DNA from: Bacteroidota bacterium | GTDB lineage: Bacteria; Bacteroidota; Bacteroidia; Bacteroidales; NBLH01 | DNA: 64,000 nt | Assembly (NCBI GenBank): GCA_025361565.1 | Contig: JANYKN010000189.1 | Span: forward strand, 1-64,000 | Reading direction: 5' to 3' | Shown here: positions 44,708 to 54,638 of the stretch, one piece after another | Position numbering within the stretch: the first letter of the stretch is position 1 | How the letters are laid out: every line of letters starts with the position of its first letter | Translations under genes and position numbers: made by a program | The notes under the pieces: generated by a model | The model's database searches: none | The model's input: the letters and a program-made list of their open reading frames with translations, nothing else | Told to the model about the DNA's origin: nothing

Positions 44708-44841
44708 AATTTAATCAACGATTGATAAAAAATTCTGTATTTGATATTTAGAAAATTTAGGTTTAAAGCCTATCTTGTTGCGCTTCATACTTACTTCCTA
44801 CCTATTTTAATCTTCATTTAACCATTTTTCACTATTTAGAA

Positions 44842-44873
44842 TTAGTCTAAATTAAATTCTTTACATATATTTG
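44842..44873 (+). promoter_or_regulatory. Promoter of the 2-oxoacid dehydrogenase operon
   Basis: TTAG (44842-44845), a 20-nt spacer and TATATTTG (44866-44873) fit the consensus, with one mismatch in the -33. Predicted leader about 60 nt before the E2 ATG. Confidence 0.6.
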
Positions 44874-44937
44874 CACAAAAAAAGAATTAAACATCTTGTA
44901 TTCTTATTTGAATGCAAACTATTAATAGAATAATCTT

Positions 44938-46242
44938 ATGGCTAAGTTTGACTTAATAATGCCCAAATTGGGCGAAAGTGTTCTGGAAGCAACCATTACC
45001 AAGTGGTTTGTAAAAGAAGGCGATACCGTGGAAGAAGACGATCCAATCCTCGAAATTGCCACTGATAAAGTAGATTCGGAAATACCATCGCCAGTAGCAG
45101 GTAAAATAACCAAAATATTTTTTGCTGAAAATGAACTGGTTGCAGTAGGAAAAGTAATTGTTCACATTGCTTTGGCAGGTTCGGAAAATGAAACAGAAGC
45201 AATTGAAATTGAATCAGTAGAACAAATTAACTCTTCCCAACCACCATCCCAAATCAATAAATCGGAAAATTCAATTAAAGAAATAAACAAAGATTCTGAA
45301 AGGTTTTATTCTCCTTTGGTAAAAAGTATAGCCCAAAAGGAAAATATTGGTTTTGAAGAGCTTGAATCTATTATTGGAAGTGGAAATAATAACCGTGTAA
45401 CCAAGAATGACGTTGCAAATTATCTTAAAACCAGGAAAACAAATGGTCACATTAAAGTAGAAAAGACTGAGATTGCTAAAGTTATAGATGAAAAAGTTAA
45501 GCAAACTCCTAAAATAAATATTTCGATAGGCGCAGAAGATTCGATTGTTGAGATGGACAGAATGCGCAGAATGATAGCGGATCGAATGGTGGCTTCAAAA
45601 CAAATTTCGCCCCATGTAACTGCTATGGTTGAGGCTGATGTGACAAACGTAGTTCTTTGGCGCGAAAAAGTAAAGCAAAAATTCGAAGAACGCGAAAAGG
45701 AAAAAATCACTTATCTGCCTATCTTCCTTGAAGCTATGGCAAAGGCACTTAAAGATTTCCCTGGCATTAATGCTTCTGTTGATGGATACAATATTATTTT
45801 ACGAAAAAATATAAATATTGGTATCGCAGTAGCGCTTGATAACGGAAATTTGATTGTTCCTGTAATCAAAAATATCGATCGTTTAAATCTTTTGGGTATT
45901 ACCAAAGAACTAAACCGGCTTGCTAAAGCTGCACGGAGCAATAAACTGGTCGCTGATGAAGTTTCAGGTGGAACTTTCTCTGTTTCTAATTTTGGTTCAT
46001 TCAAAAATGTAATGGGTACGCCAATAATTAACCAACCTGAAGTAGCCATTATGGCTGTAGGAACAATTGAGAAAAAACCTGCAGTGATTGAAACTCCCGC
46101 TGGAGACATGATTGCCATCCGACACAAAATGTTCTTGTCCTTAACCTACGATCACCGGGTGGTTGATGGTGCTTTGGGCGGTGCTTTTTTACGCAAAGTA
46201 GCCGACTATATTGAAGCTTTTGATCAAAATATGCAATTTTAA
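44938..46242 (+). CDS. Dihydrolipoamide acyltransferase (E2)
   Basis: This 434-aa E2 component of a 2-oxoacid dehydrogenase complex has one lipoyl domain (residues about 1-80, lipoyl Lys44 in TDKV), a linker, and a peripheral subunit-binding domain (about 121-160) that docks E1/E3. The C-terminal acyltransferase domain carries the catalytic H406 and D410 in DHRVVDG. The domain order is standard. It is followed at 21 nt by fused E1, so it is the core of a branched-chain or similar acid dehydrogenase. No E3 gene is nearby, so dihydrolipoamide dehydrogenase must come from elsewhere. Confidence 0.92.
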   Translation: MAKFDLIMPKLGESVLEATITKWFVKEGDTVEEDDPILEIATDKVDSEIPSPVAGKITKIFFAENELVAVGKVIVHIALAGSENETEAIEIESVEQINSSQPPSQINKSENSIKEINKDSERFYSPLVKSIAQKENIGFEELESIIGSGNNNRVTKNDVANYLKTRKTNGHIKVEKTEIAKVIDEKVKQTPKINISIGAEDSIVEMDRMRRMIADRMVASKQISPHVTAMVEADVTNVVLWREKVKQKFEEREKEKITYLPIFLEAMAKALKDFPGINASVDGYNIILRKNINIGIAVALDNGNLIVPVIKNIDRLNLLGITKELNRLAKAARSNKLVADEVSGGTFSVSNFGSFKNVMGTPIINQPEVAIMAVGTIEKKPAVIETPAGDMIAIRHKMFLSLTYDHRVVDGALGGAFLRKVADYIEAFDQNMQF

Positions 46243-46263
46243 AATATTAAATACCTACAAATA

Positions 46264-48396
46264 ATGATGGAGTCAGGTACAATTATCAATAAAAGAGATA
46301 AAAAATCTGTGGAAAAAGAGTCTACAGAAATAGTATTAAACGATAATGAAATGGAGATTAAAAAAAGATTTTCGATTAAAGAAACGGACAAACAAACACT
46401 TGAAAAATGGTATCGCTTAATGGTTCTGGGCCGCGCGCTTGACGAACGTGCTCCCAATTACCTTAAACAAGCCATTGGCTGGTCATACCATGCACCATAT
46501 GCGGGTCATGATGGAATTCAATTGGCAATAGGGCAAGTGTTTGACAAAAAAACAGACCATCTTTTCCCATATTATCGTGATTTAATGACCGTACTTTCAG
46601 CAGGTTTAAGTGCCGAAGAAATTATATTCAACGGTATTTCAAAAGCCACTGATGTTGCTGGCGGTGGGCGTCATATGTCGAACCATTTTGCCAAGCCTGA
46701 ATGGAATATCCACAACGTTTCATCCGCTACCGGAAATCATACTTTACATGCTGCAGGTGTAGGTCGTGCCATGAAAGTTTATAAACACAAAGGTGTTGCA
46801 ATCAGCTCACAGGGAGAGTCTTCTGTTTCTGAAGGTTATGTTTCTGAAGCAATTAATGGGGCATCCAATGAGGAATTACCAGTTATTTTTGTTTTTCAGG
46901 ATAATGGTTATGGAATTTCTGTTCCTAAAAAAGATCAAACCGCGAACCGAAAAGTAGCTGAAAACTTTACTGGTCTTAAAAATTTAAGAATCATCCATTG
47001 CAATGGAAAAGATATATTCGATTCGATGAATGCCATGACCGAAGCGAAAAATTGGGTGTTGGAAAACCAGCAACCATGCATTGTTCATGCAAATTGCATC
47101 CGTATCCACTCCCATTCAAATTCTGATCGTCATGATTTATATCGAGATGAATATGAATTAGGATATGTGAAGGAAAATGATCCAATGGACAAATATCGAC
47201 GAATGTTGATTAGGTACAAACGGTTTACTGAAGAGGAATTGGCTGCAATTGAATTGGAAACTAAAGAAATTGTAAAAAATGCACACCGGGCAGGAATGGC
47301 AGCGCCAGATCCGGATCCAAAAAGCATTTTTGATTTTGTAATTCCTGCACCTTATCAGCCCCAAAAATATAAAGATGGTTTGCCCGATGGAACAGGAGAA
47401 AAATTAAAACTGGTAGAAGCTGTAAATAAAACACTTAAAGCAGAATTCAGGCACAATCCCGATACTTTTTTATGGGGACAGGATATTGCCAACAAAGACA
47501 AAGGAGGCATTTTTAATGTTTCGAAAGGAATGCAGCAAGAGTTTGGCATTGAGCGTGTTTTTAATGCACCCATTGCCGAAGATTATATTGTAGGCACTGC
47601 GAATGGAATGAGCCGTTTTAGTGATAAAATAAGAATTGTGGTAGAAGGTGCAGAATTCGCCGATTATTTTTGGCCAGCCATGGAACAATTTGTTGAATTA
47701 ACCCACGATTATTGGCGTTCAAACGGCCAGTTTTGTCCAAATGTAATAATTCGTTTGGCATCAGGTGGTTATATTGGTGGCGGACTTTACCATTCACAAA
47801 ACATTGAAGGTGCTTTGTCTTCATTTCCAGGTATCCGAATTGTTTATCCTTCCTATGCAGATGATGCAGCCGGATTGCTAAGAACTGCCATTCGATCAAA
47901 AGGCCCAACCATGTTTATGGAACCAAAGGCGCTATATAATTCGCCAATTGCTGCCGCAAATGTTCCAGATGATTTTGAAGTACCATTTGGCAAGGCCAGA
48001 GTTAGAAAAGAAGGTTCTGATATGACCATTATTACTTATGGAAATACCACGCATATGTCAATAAATGTGGCCGAAAAGCTGGAAAAAGATTTTCCTGATT
48101 TCAAAATTGAAGTGATTGATTTGCGCTCACTGAGTCCTTTGGATGAAGAAAGTATTCTGAAATCAGTTAAAAAAACTGGTAAGGTATTAATTGTGCATGA
48201 GGATAAAGTTTTTGGTGGTTTCGGTGGCGAGCTTGCGGCTATGATAACTGAAAAAGCATTCGAATACCTTGATGCACCTGTAAAAAGAGTCGGTTCCACA
48301 TTTACACCAGTTGGTTTTAATCGAATTTTGGAAAAAGCAATTTTGCCTGACGAGGATAGGATTTATCAAGCAGCAGCGGAGTTAATTAAGTATTGA
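46264..48396 (+). CDS. Fused E1 alpha-beta 2-oxoacid dehydrogenase
   Basis: This 710-aa E1 component carries alpha and beta subunits in one chain. It is thiamine-diphosphate dependent and decarboxylates 2-oxo acids, passing the acyl group to E2. The alpha half (about 45-340) has the TPP region GESSVSEGYVSEAING ... QDNGYGIS. The beta half (about 375-710) has AEDYIVGTANGMS, PSYADDAAGLLRTA and a C-terminal GGFGGEL ... DRIYQAAAELIKY. The E1 alpha-beta fusion is common in Bacteroidota and fits branched-chain oxoacid dehydrogenase, although the substrate is not proven. It is expressed with E2 from one promoter. Starts 46264 and 46267 are equivalent. Confidence 0.93.
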   Translation: MMESGTIINKRDKKSVEKESTEIVLNDNEMEIKKRFSIKETDKQTLEKWYRLMVLGRALDERAPNYLKQAIGWSYHAPYAGHDGIQLAIGQVFDKKTDHLFPYYRDLMTVLSAGLSAEEIIFNGISKATDVAGGGRHMSNHFAKPEWNIHNVSSATGNHTLHAAGVGRAMKVYKHKGVAISSQGESSVSEGYVSEAINGASNEELPVIFVFQDNGYGISVPKKDQTANRKVAENFTGLKNLRIIHCNGKDIFDSMNAMTEAKNWVLENQQPCIVHANCIRIHSHSNSDRHDLYRDEYELGYVKENDPMDKYRRMLIRYKRFTEEELAAIELETKEIVKNAHRAGMAAPDPDPKSIFDFVIPAPYQPQKYKDGLPDGTGEKLKLVEAVNKTLKAEFRHNPDTFLWGQDIANKDKGGIFNVSKGMQQEFGIERVFNAPIAEDYIVGTANGMSRFSDKIRIVVEGAEFADYFWPAMEQFVELTHDYWRSNGQFCPNVIIRLASGGYIGGGLYHSQNIEGALSSFPGIRIVYPSYADDAAGLLRTAIRSKGPTMFMEPKALYNSPIAAANVPDDFEVPFGKARVRKEGSDMTIITYGNTTHMSINVAEKLEKDFPDFKIEVIDLRSLSPLDEESILKSVKKTGKVLIVHEDKVFGGFGGELAAMITEKAFEYLDAPVKRVGSTFTPVGFNRILEKAILPDEDRIYQAAAELIKY

Positions 48397-48592
48397 GCTT
48401 AATTGCAGTATGATACATTTTAGTCACAAGAAATTGGTCACTAGAAATTAGAAATTTTCAAGGCAGATCTGCTGGTTGAGCGTAGTTTAAACCAAGTTCA
48501 AATGACTAATTTCCAATTTCTTAACACAAATGATTTAAAATCAAAAAAGTACTAGGCAAAACAGCCATCTTTTAAACAATAAAATAATCACA

Positions 48593-49099
48593 ATGAGTAA
48601 GACAGGAATTTTTTACAGTTTTAGTACAAAAAACTCTGCCGGAGTTGCAGAAAAAATTAAAGAAGTATTCGGTGCAGATAAAATTGACACCATTGCAACC
48701 GATGAAATGAGTGATGATCAATTTCTTGCATACGATAATTACATCCTTTCGTCACCAACCTGGTTTGATGGAGAATTGGCCGGATATTGGGACGAATTTG
48801 TTCCAGCCCTTGAAGATATGGACTTGCATGGGAAAACAGTAGCCATTTTTGGTTTGGGAGACCAATTTGGTTACCCCGAAAATTTTGGCGATGCTGTTGG
48901 TTTGTTGGCCAATATCTTAGAAAAAAGAGGAGCTACAATTATCGGAGAAACTTCAACCAATGGTTATAAATTTGAAAAATCGAAAGCAATACGCGATAAT
49001 AAATTCCTTGGTTTACTGATTGATGTTGAAAATCAAGATGATTTAACCAATGAACGCATAAAAATTTGGGTAGCAGATATTAAAAAAAAATTTAAATAG
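48593..49099 (+). CDS. Flavodoxin
   Basis: This 168-aa FMN-binding electron carrier belongs to the long-chain flavodoxins. The phosphate loop is YSFSTKNSAG, followed by the flavin-stacking SSPTWFDGELAGYWD loop and GLGDQFGYPENFGDA near residue 84. The insertion splitting the last strand (residues 115-140) marks the long-chain class. It is separated from E1 by about 200 bp and has its own terminator, so it is likely a separate unit. It may replace ferredoxin under low iron, which is inference. Confidence 0.92.
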   Translation: MSKTGIFYSFSTKNSAGVAEKIKEVFGADKIDTIATDEMSDDQFLAYDNYILSSPTWFDGELAGYWDEFVPALEDMDLHGKTVAIFGLGDQFGYPENFGDAVGLLANILEKRGATIIGETSTNGYKFEKSKAIRDNKFLGLLIDVENQDDLTNERIKIWVADIKKKFK

Positions 49100-49177
49100 A
49101 ATTAAGGATACATCTTTTTTAATTTTCAAATCAATTTTGTTGATTTGTTTTATTTGTGGTTTTCAGTTTTTTTCAAG

Positions 49178-49204
49178 AGGCTTCTGGATAACGGAAGCCT
49201 TTTT
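49178..49204 (+). terminator. Flavodoxin terminator
   Basis: AGGCTTC (49178-49184), 9-nt loop, GAAGCCT (49194-49200), then TTTT. About 80 nt after the stop codon. Confidence 0.8.
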
Positions 49205-49371
49205 GAATTTTATGTAGCCAATATGTTTCTATAAAATAAAATTACGATGTTGACGAACTCAAACTGTAATAAATTGATTTATTGGATGTAATTATACATA
49301 AAGTTTGATAATAGACAAGGTTAATAAAGATTTAGTAAATTCTTCAATGCAATTTCTTTAAAAATTTAAAT

Positions 49372-49379
49372 TATTTTTG
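49372..49379 (+). promoter_or_regulatory. -7 box abutting the M28 peptidase gene
   Basis: TATTTTTG ends 8 nt before the ATG at 49388, so the mRNA would be nearly leaderless. Confidence 0.4.
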
Positions 49380-49387
49380 GCTTAAAA

Positions 49388-50785
49388 ATGAAAAATAACA
49401 ATATCCTAATTGCTGTTATTATAATGTGCCTTGCATTGTCTGCTTGCCAAATTGAAAAAAGCCCTCAAAAAGTAATCAAAGCTGTATACAGCAACGCCAT
49501 GCATTCTGAAAAATCATATGAAATGCTGAGGAATTTGTGTACACAGGCTCCTGGGCGACTTCCAGGCACTTCCCAGTCAGAAAAAGCGATAGCAATTGCA
49601 AAAGAAACGCTGATAAAAAATGGTGCCGATTCAGTTTGGCTAATTCCTGTTAATTCAACTGGTTGGAAGGAATTGAATAAACCTATCAGTGAAATTATTT
49701 TAGCAAATAATCAGCGAATTTTCCTCAATTCAGTTAGTCTTGGGCAATGTACTTCAACATCAGGAGGTGGAATTGATGCTCCGATTGTAGTTATCTCTGA
49801 AAAAAAACAAATCGATTCTTTAGGTGAAGCTGGAATAAAAGGGAAAATTGTTTTTTTCAATGGAAAAATGAAAGTGAGGACTGATTATGGAAAGATGAAC
49901 TGGCAACGCACACAGGGTGCTTCATTGGTTTCGAAATATGGAGCACTGGCAGTAGTGATAAGATCGCTCACAACAAAATACGACAATAATCCGCATACAG
50001 GTGTTGTTAGATATGACGAAAATTTACCTGAAATTCCAGCTGTGGCGATTTCCTGGCAGTCAGCTGATACTTTGGAATTGTATTTAAATAAATATCCAGA
50101 CTTAAAGATTCATTTGGAAACATTTTGCGAAAATCCCGGTTTTATTCCATCATTTAATGTGATTGGAGAAATCAGGGGAAGCGAATATCCCAATGATATT
50201 TTCCTTTTGACAGGACATATGGATGCTTGGTTTAATGCACAAGGCGCACAAGATGATGGAGGCGGAATATCACAAATTATAGATGTAATTCGAATATTTA
50301 AAGAATTGAAAATCAAGCCAAAACATACTTTAAGAATTATGCCTTATATGGATGAAGAACAATTCAATACAGGAATTAAATATTATGCAAAATATTCGTC
50401 GCAAACCAAACAAACAAATGTATTTGAAATTGAGGTTGACTATGGTTCAGGCATACCTGTAGGATATAACATAGAATCAGACAGTGTGGTATTTACCAAT
50501 CAGGATATATGGCGAAAATACATTGCTCCATATCAAATAAACAATATTAATTTTTCCAATTCTTATGATGAAAGTTGGCCTCTTTATGATAATGATAAAA
50601 CTATTTTAAGTCATTTGGTTTGTAAGGATGATCATTATTTTGATTATCACCATTCAGCAAATGATATTTTTGAATCTGTTGATAAAAAAAACCTGCAGTC
50701 GGGAAGTGCTGCGCTGGCTGCATTTATTTATATATTGGATAAAATGGATGTAATTGATAATTCGAACAGAAAATTGATTAAATAA
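49388..50785 (+). CDS. M28-family peptidase lipoprotein
   Basis: This 465-aa secreted peptidase has a lipobox (LSAC, Cys20), a PA-like insert (about residues 130-240) and an M28 catalytic domain. The di-zinc site is H277 and D279 (TGHMDAW), D289/D290 (GAQDDGGG), catalytic E323 with E324 (MDEEQ), D351 and H421/H422 (YHHSANDI). It is closest in layout to carboxypeptidase Q-like enzymes, which trim peptides. It probably acts in the periplasm or at the outer membrane. The gene is transcribed alone, with a -7 box directly before the ATG. Confidence 0.85.
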   Translation: MKNNNILIAVIIMCLALSACQIEKSPQKVIKAVYSNAMHSEKSYEMLRNLCTQAPGRLPGTSQSEKAIAIAKETLIKNGADSVWLIPVNSTGWKELNKPISEIILANNQRIFLNSVSLGQCTSTSGGGIDAPIVVISEKKQIDSLGEAGIKGKIVFFNGKMKVRTDYGKMNWQRTQGASLVSKYGALAVVIRSLTTKYDNNPHTGVVRYDENLPEIPAVAISWQSADTLELYLNKYPDLKIHLETFCENPGFIPSFNVIGEIRGSEYPNDIFLLTGHMDAWFNAQGAQDDGGGISQIIDVIRIFKELKIKPKHTLRIMPYMDEEQFNTGIKYYAKYSSQTKQTNVFEIEVDYGSGIPVGYNIESDSVVFTNQDIWRKYIAPYQINNINFSNSYDESWPLYDNDKTILSHLVCKDDHYFDYHHSANDIFESVDKKNLQSGSAALAAFIYILDKMDVIDNSNRKLIK

Positions 50786-50944
50786 AAGTAAAATGGTATT
50801 CAATTTCGTTTGATTGATCCTAAGGCTAAGAACGGAGGGATTTGAATTTATAGAAACTACTTATTTTCCCAATAGGAATTATAGTCAGATTGGCTAAAAT
50901 TACTTAATTTTAAGCTTAATATCATATATAAACTATCTAAGAAA

Positions 50945-52111
50945 ATGAAAAATATATATTCAATAAGCTCGATAGTTTTAATACTACTTTACTTTGAGTT
51001 TAAAACTGTTTGTGAGGCTGCTCCACAGCAAGAATCAAGCATTCAGAAGGTAAATAATGATGGGCCATACTTAATTTATATTGGAAATACGGTTGAATTG
51101 ATAACTGCAAAAGAAGTTAACAATAAACATAAGATAAAAATCGACTCATTTAATATTCAGGAACTTCCTGAGAAAATGATCAAGGTAAAGCCAAATTCAA
51201 AAATGTCAACTTTTTCCTTCAAAGTTTTCTCCTATAAACCGGAACCTGCATATTTCGATAAGCCTGAAAAATTGTTAGTTGTGTCAGATATTGAAGGTAA
51301 TTTTGAGGATTTTACAAAAATTCTTAGAGTTGCTGGTGTTATCAATAAAAAGTACGAGTGGACTTATGGTGCCAATCACTTACTTATTAATGGAGATTTA
51401 TTCGATAGGGGAAATGATGTAACTGCTTTTCTTTGGCTTTGTTATAAATTAGATGATGAATCGCGACAAAATGGAGGAAGAGTCCATATCACTTTGGGTA
51501 ATCACGATGAAATGAATATGAAGGGAGATACCAGATATGTTGATTCAAAATATTTAAACCTCGACTCATTATTAAGGATAGCACATAAAAAGCTTTTTGA
51601 TGAAAATACAGAAATTGGCCGATGGTTGCGAACAAAGAATTGCATAACAATTATTGACAGTACATTGTTTGTGCATGGCGGCATCAGTATGGATCTGATT
51701 AGACAGAAACTCAATCCCGAACAGATTAATCAAATAGTAAGGGAAAATCTAGGTAAAGAAAAATCTCAAATGGGAAAAATTCCTCAGTTTATTTTTGGAG
51801 CTGATGGCCCTTTCTGGTATAGAGGACTAATTGTGAATAATGCACAATATAAACCGGTAACTCCACAGCAATTGGACTCCGTGTTATTGTATTTTGGAGT
51901 AAAAAGAGTGGTTTTAGGTCATTGTATTGTGCCCGAAATAATCGGATTACATAACGGAAAGGTTATTGCAGCTGATGTTGATCATTATGAAAACAAGAAA
52001 GCCAAAAGATCAAGAGCCTTGTTGGTTACAAATAATAAATTTTATACCATCAACGACGAGGGTAAAATTAAAGATTTACCAATTGTGAAAGGATTTGGTG
52101 AGCAACATTAA
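50945..52111 (+). CDS. Secreted calcineurin-like metallophosphatase
   Basis: This 388-aa exported protein has an N-terminal signal segment and about 80 residues of unknown fold before a calcineurin-like phosphoesterase domain. The domain has VVSDIEGN (D115), GDLFDRG (150-156), LGNHDE (185-189), VHGG and VLGHC. The set fits the Shewanella-like protein phosphatase group within metallophosphatases. It would act in the periplasm on phosphate esters. The next gene, which begins a sulfur-transport cluster, is about 100 nt away and is probably a separate unit. Confidence 0.83.
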   Translation: MKNIYSISSIVLILLYFEFKTVCEAAPQQESSIQKVNNDGPYLIYIGNTVELITAKEVNNKHKIKIDSFNIQELPEKMIKVKPNSKMSTFSFKVFSYKPEPAYFDKPEKLLVVSDIEGNFEDFTKILRVAGVINKKYEWTYGANHLLINGDLFDRGNDVTAFLWLCYKLDDESRQNGGRVHITLGNHDEMNMKGDTRYVDSKYLNLDSLLRIAHKKLFDENTEIGRWLRTKNCITIIDSTLFVHGGISMDLIRQKLNPEQINQIVRENLGKEKSQMGKIPQFIFGADGPFWYRGLIVNNAQYKPVTPQQLDSVLLYFGVKRVVLGHCIVPEIIGLHNGKVIAADVDHYENKKAKRSRALLVTNNKFYTINDEGKIKDLPIVKGFGEQH

Positions 52112-52207
52112 AATCATGGATAATTTAAACACTGCATGTTTTAACATCACAATAACCTAAAAACACATTTCTCTTTACTATCTTCGAAGTCGATAAAAAA
52201 AACACAA

Positions 52208-52720
52208 ATGCAGAAAAAACCCTATATGAATCCTTATCTGGCAGGTTGTCTATTAGGAACAGCTTTGCTTGCAGCCATGTATTTCTCAGGAAGAGGATTG
52301 GGTGCAAGCGGAGGGATAAAATATGCCGTTGTTTCAGCAGTTGGAGCTATAAGTCCACAACATGCCGAGAATTCTCCATATTACAGTACCTATTTCAAAG
52401 ACAAAGAAAGTCCATTAAAAAACTGGCTTGTTTTTGAAGTAATGGGTGTTTTGCTCGGCGGTTTTATTTCAGGGGCAATATCGGGCCGATTGAAACTAAA
52501 AGTGGAACATTCGCCCAAAATATCATCAAAACGAAGATTGTTTTTTGCCTTTTTAGGAGGCGTATTTTTCGTTTATGGAGCTCAATTGGCACGCGGCTGC
52601 ACAAGCGGTGCAGCACTTTCAGGAATGGCGGTGCTTTCAACAGCAGGTTTTGTAACTATGGTTGCTATTTTTGGTTCAGCTTATATGTTTGCTTGGTTTT
52701 TTAGAAAAATATGGATTTGA
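52208..52720 (+). CDS. YeeE/YedE-type sulfur transporter, first half
   Basis: This 170-aa membrane protein with about four segments belongs to the YeeE/YedE (TsuA-type) family. It carries the conserved motif ARGCTSG (128-134, C131). The Cys in this motif is thought to carry sulfur across the membrane in the thiosulfate importer TsuA. The protein is about half the length of a full-size YeeE, the second half being encoded separately in the next gene, 79 nt downstream. The two are likely to form one heterodimeric channel. The cluster then runs on into rhodaneses. Confidence 0.85.
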   Translation: MQKKPYMNPYLAGCLLGTALLAAMYFSGRGLGASGGIKYAVVSAVGAISPQHAENSPYYSTYFKDKESPLKNWLVFEVMGVLLGGFISGAISGRLKLKVEHSPKISSKRRLFFAFLGGVFFVYGAQLARGCTSGAALSGMAVLSTAGFVTMVAIFGSAYMFAWFFRKIWI

Positions 52721-52799
52721 AATACAAAAGTTCAATCGTATTTTAATTTTCTAAGCATTTCACTAATTTCTAATATCTAATTACCAATTTCTAAAAATA

Positions 52800-53402
52800 A
52801 TGGGTCCCTTATTAACACTTTCAAATTCCCCACTCTGGGCTAATCTACTAACTGCCTTTTTAATAGGCATTGTATTTGGATTTGCACTTGAACAAGCAGG
52901 TTTTTCATCAAGCCGCAAGCTGGCAGGCATGTTTTATGGTTATGATGCTACCGTTATAAAAGTCTTTTTCACTGCGGCAATCTTTGCTCTTGTTGGCTCA
53001 TTGATAATGAATTACTTTGGTTTGCTCGATTTGGATTTGGTTTATGTAAATGAATATTATATCGGAGCTTCCATAGTTGGCGGAATAATAATGGGGGTGG
53101 GCTTTATTATGGGTGGATTTTGTCCCGGAACAGGAATTTGTGCTGTTGCCATTGGTAAAATTGATGCGTTGGTTTATATTTTTGGTGGATTTGTAGGTGC
53201 ATTTTTATTTGCAGAATCTTATCCATTACTAGCAGAATTTGCTTCATCTAGCTATAAAGGGCCGGTTAAAATAAACGAATGGATGGGTTTATCGCCCGGT
53301 GTTTTTGCATTCATTTTAATTATTGCAGCGGTTGCGATGTTCTGGTTTGCCGAAAAAGCGGAACAAAAATTTCCAAGACCCGATATCACCAACGAAGTTT
53401 AA
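52800..53402 (+). CDS. YeeE/YedE-type sulfur transporter, second half
   Basis: This 200-aa membrane protein has about five segments and the second YeeE/YedE motif GGFCPGTG (105-112, C108) plus a nearby C114. With the preceding protein it supplies both Cys-bearing halves of a TsuA-like sulfur-compound importer, most likely for thiosulfate or a related species. Such split YeeE pairs are known in bacteria. It ends 11 nt before a rhodanese gene, so the transporter and sulfurtransferase are probably coupled. Confidence 0.85.
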   Translation: MGPLLTLSNSPLWANLLTAFLIGIVFGFALEQAGFSSSRKLAGMFYGYDATVIKVFFTAAIFALVGSLIMNYFGLLDLDLVYVNEYYIGASIVGGIIMGVGFIMGGFCPGTGICAVAIGKIDALVYIFGGFVGAFLFAESYPLLAEFASSSYKGPVKINEWMGLSPGVFAFILIIAAVAMFWFAEKAEQKFPRPDITNEV

Positions 53403-53413
53403 ATCCCTGAAAA

Positions 53414-54025
53414 ATGAATCCTAGAGTTAAAATTTCAATATTATTGATTGGTTTGGGTCTGATTTCAGCATTTATACCCTATAAACACAACAAGAAAAAT
53501 CAATTAAAACCTTCCGTATTATTAGAACAATCACTGGATGAGCAATATATTATTTCTGTTGATAAAGTGGCACGATTTGTCATCGATGAAGATTCAACAG
53601 TCCAAATTATTGATTTACGATCACCAGAAGAATACAGGAATTTTAATATTCCCGGTTCAATTAATATTCCTTATAAAGACTTGCTCAACAAGGATTATGA
53701 AGGATATCTGGATCAGAAAAAGATGAAAAATATTTTCTATTCAAATGGTGATATTTTGTCTGCACAGGCATGGACATTATGCACCAGCATGGGTTATCAA
53801 AACAATTTTATTATGCAGGGAGGTTTGAACGAATGGTACAAAACAATAATGAACAGTTCTTTCAGTGGCGAAAGGATAACTGCCCGCGAAAATGCGCTTT
53901 TCGAAACTCGTTTTAAGGCCCGAAAAGTATTTACTGAAATGAATAGTTTGCCCGATAGTTTAAAGATTAAGTTTTTCGAAACAAAAAGGAAAAATGAGAA
54001 GAAATTAGATGGTGGTTGTGGGTAA
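53414..54025 (+). CDS. Membrane-anchored rhodanese-like protein lacking the active Cys
   Basis: This 203-aa protein has one N-terminal membrane anchor (about residues 7-22) and a rhodanese domain (about 45-150): IIDLRSPEEYRNFNIPGSINIPY and GGLNEWY. In the active loop, where rhodaneses have Cys, the sequence reads YSNGD with Ser110, so it is probably not a sulfurtransferase in the usual sense. The C-terminus ends DGGCG with a Cys near position 202, which might serve as a substitute thiol. It is encoded 11 nt behind the second transporter half. It may bind or relay sulfur; enzymatic activity is doubtful. Confidence 0.75.
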   Translation: MNPRVKISILLIGLGLISAFIPYKHNKKNQLKPSVLLEQSLDEQYIISVDKVARFVIDEDSTVQIIDLRSPEEYRNFNIPGSINIPYKDLLNKDYEGYLDQKKMKNIFYSNGDILSAQAWTLCTSMGYQNNFIMQGGLNEWYKTIMNSSFSGERITARENALFETRFKARKVFTEMNSLPDSLKIKFFETKRKNEKKLDGGCG

Positions 54026-54100
54026 TTTTTGTATTGATTATTGTCAATTGATTATTGAATAATTTTCAACACAAAATGTTTTTTAAATATACAATTCAAA

Positions 54101-54619
54101 ATGAAAAATAAAAAAAGCCTGATAATCATATTCTTACCAATCATTCTTATTCTAATTTTGGTGATATTCAAATCATTAAACAAAGACAATTTTAGTTTGG
54201 ATACTAAACAAACGCATGAGATTAGCCTAAATCAAGAATATATTCTTTCTATTAATCAGTTGAAAGAAAAACTAAAAGCTTCACAAAAAACAGTTCTTGT
54301 TGATTTAAGAAATAAAGACGATTATGCAAAAGCACATATTAAAAATGCAATCAATATTCCTCTTTCAGAAATCTTGAATAATCAAGAATTTTCCAAGCTA
54401 AAATCTACTGATAATGTAATTGTTCTGTATTCGAACTCAGTTACACAATCGGCAAAAGCCTGGACACTTTTAACTCAAATGGGTTATCGTGAATTCTTTC
54501 TGCTTGATATTCCCAGCGCTGTAATTTCGGAAGAATTGTTGGAAAAAGATACCGTTTTTGATAGAGATGAGGTTTTAAAATACAAATTCCAGCCCGCCAC
54601 TGCTGCTGGACTGGAATAG
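54101..54619 (+). CDS. Second Cys-less membrane-anchored rhodanese
   Basis: This 172-aa protein has one N-terminal membrane segment (about residues 6-24), a rhodanese domain (about 45-140; VLVDLRNKDDYAKAHIKNAINIPL) and a short acidic tail. The active loop reads LYSNS with Ser111, as in the preceding gene, and there is no Cys anywhere in the protein. It resembles its neighbour (a likely duplicate) but is shorter. It probably scaffolds the sulfur system rather than transferring sulfur. It is the last gene of the plus-strand unit and faces the tandem rhodanese gene. Confidence 0.75.
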   Translation: MKNKKSLIIIFLPIILILILVIFKSLNKDNFSLDTKQTHEISLNQEYILSINQLKEKLKASQKTVLVDLRNKDDYAKAHIKNAINIPLSEILNNQEFSKLKSTDNVIVLYSNSVTQSAKAWTLLTQMGYREFFLLDIPSAVISEELLEKDTVFDRDEVLKYKFQPATAAGLE

Positions 54620-54638
54620 TATAGTGATTTCTGTGCGA

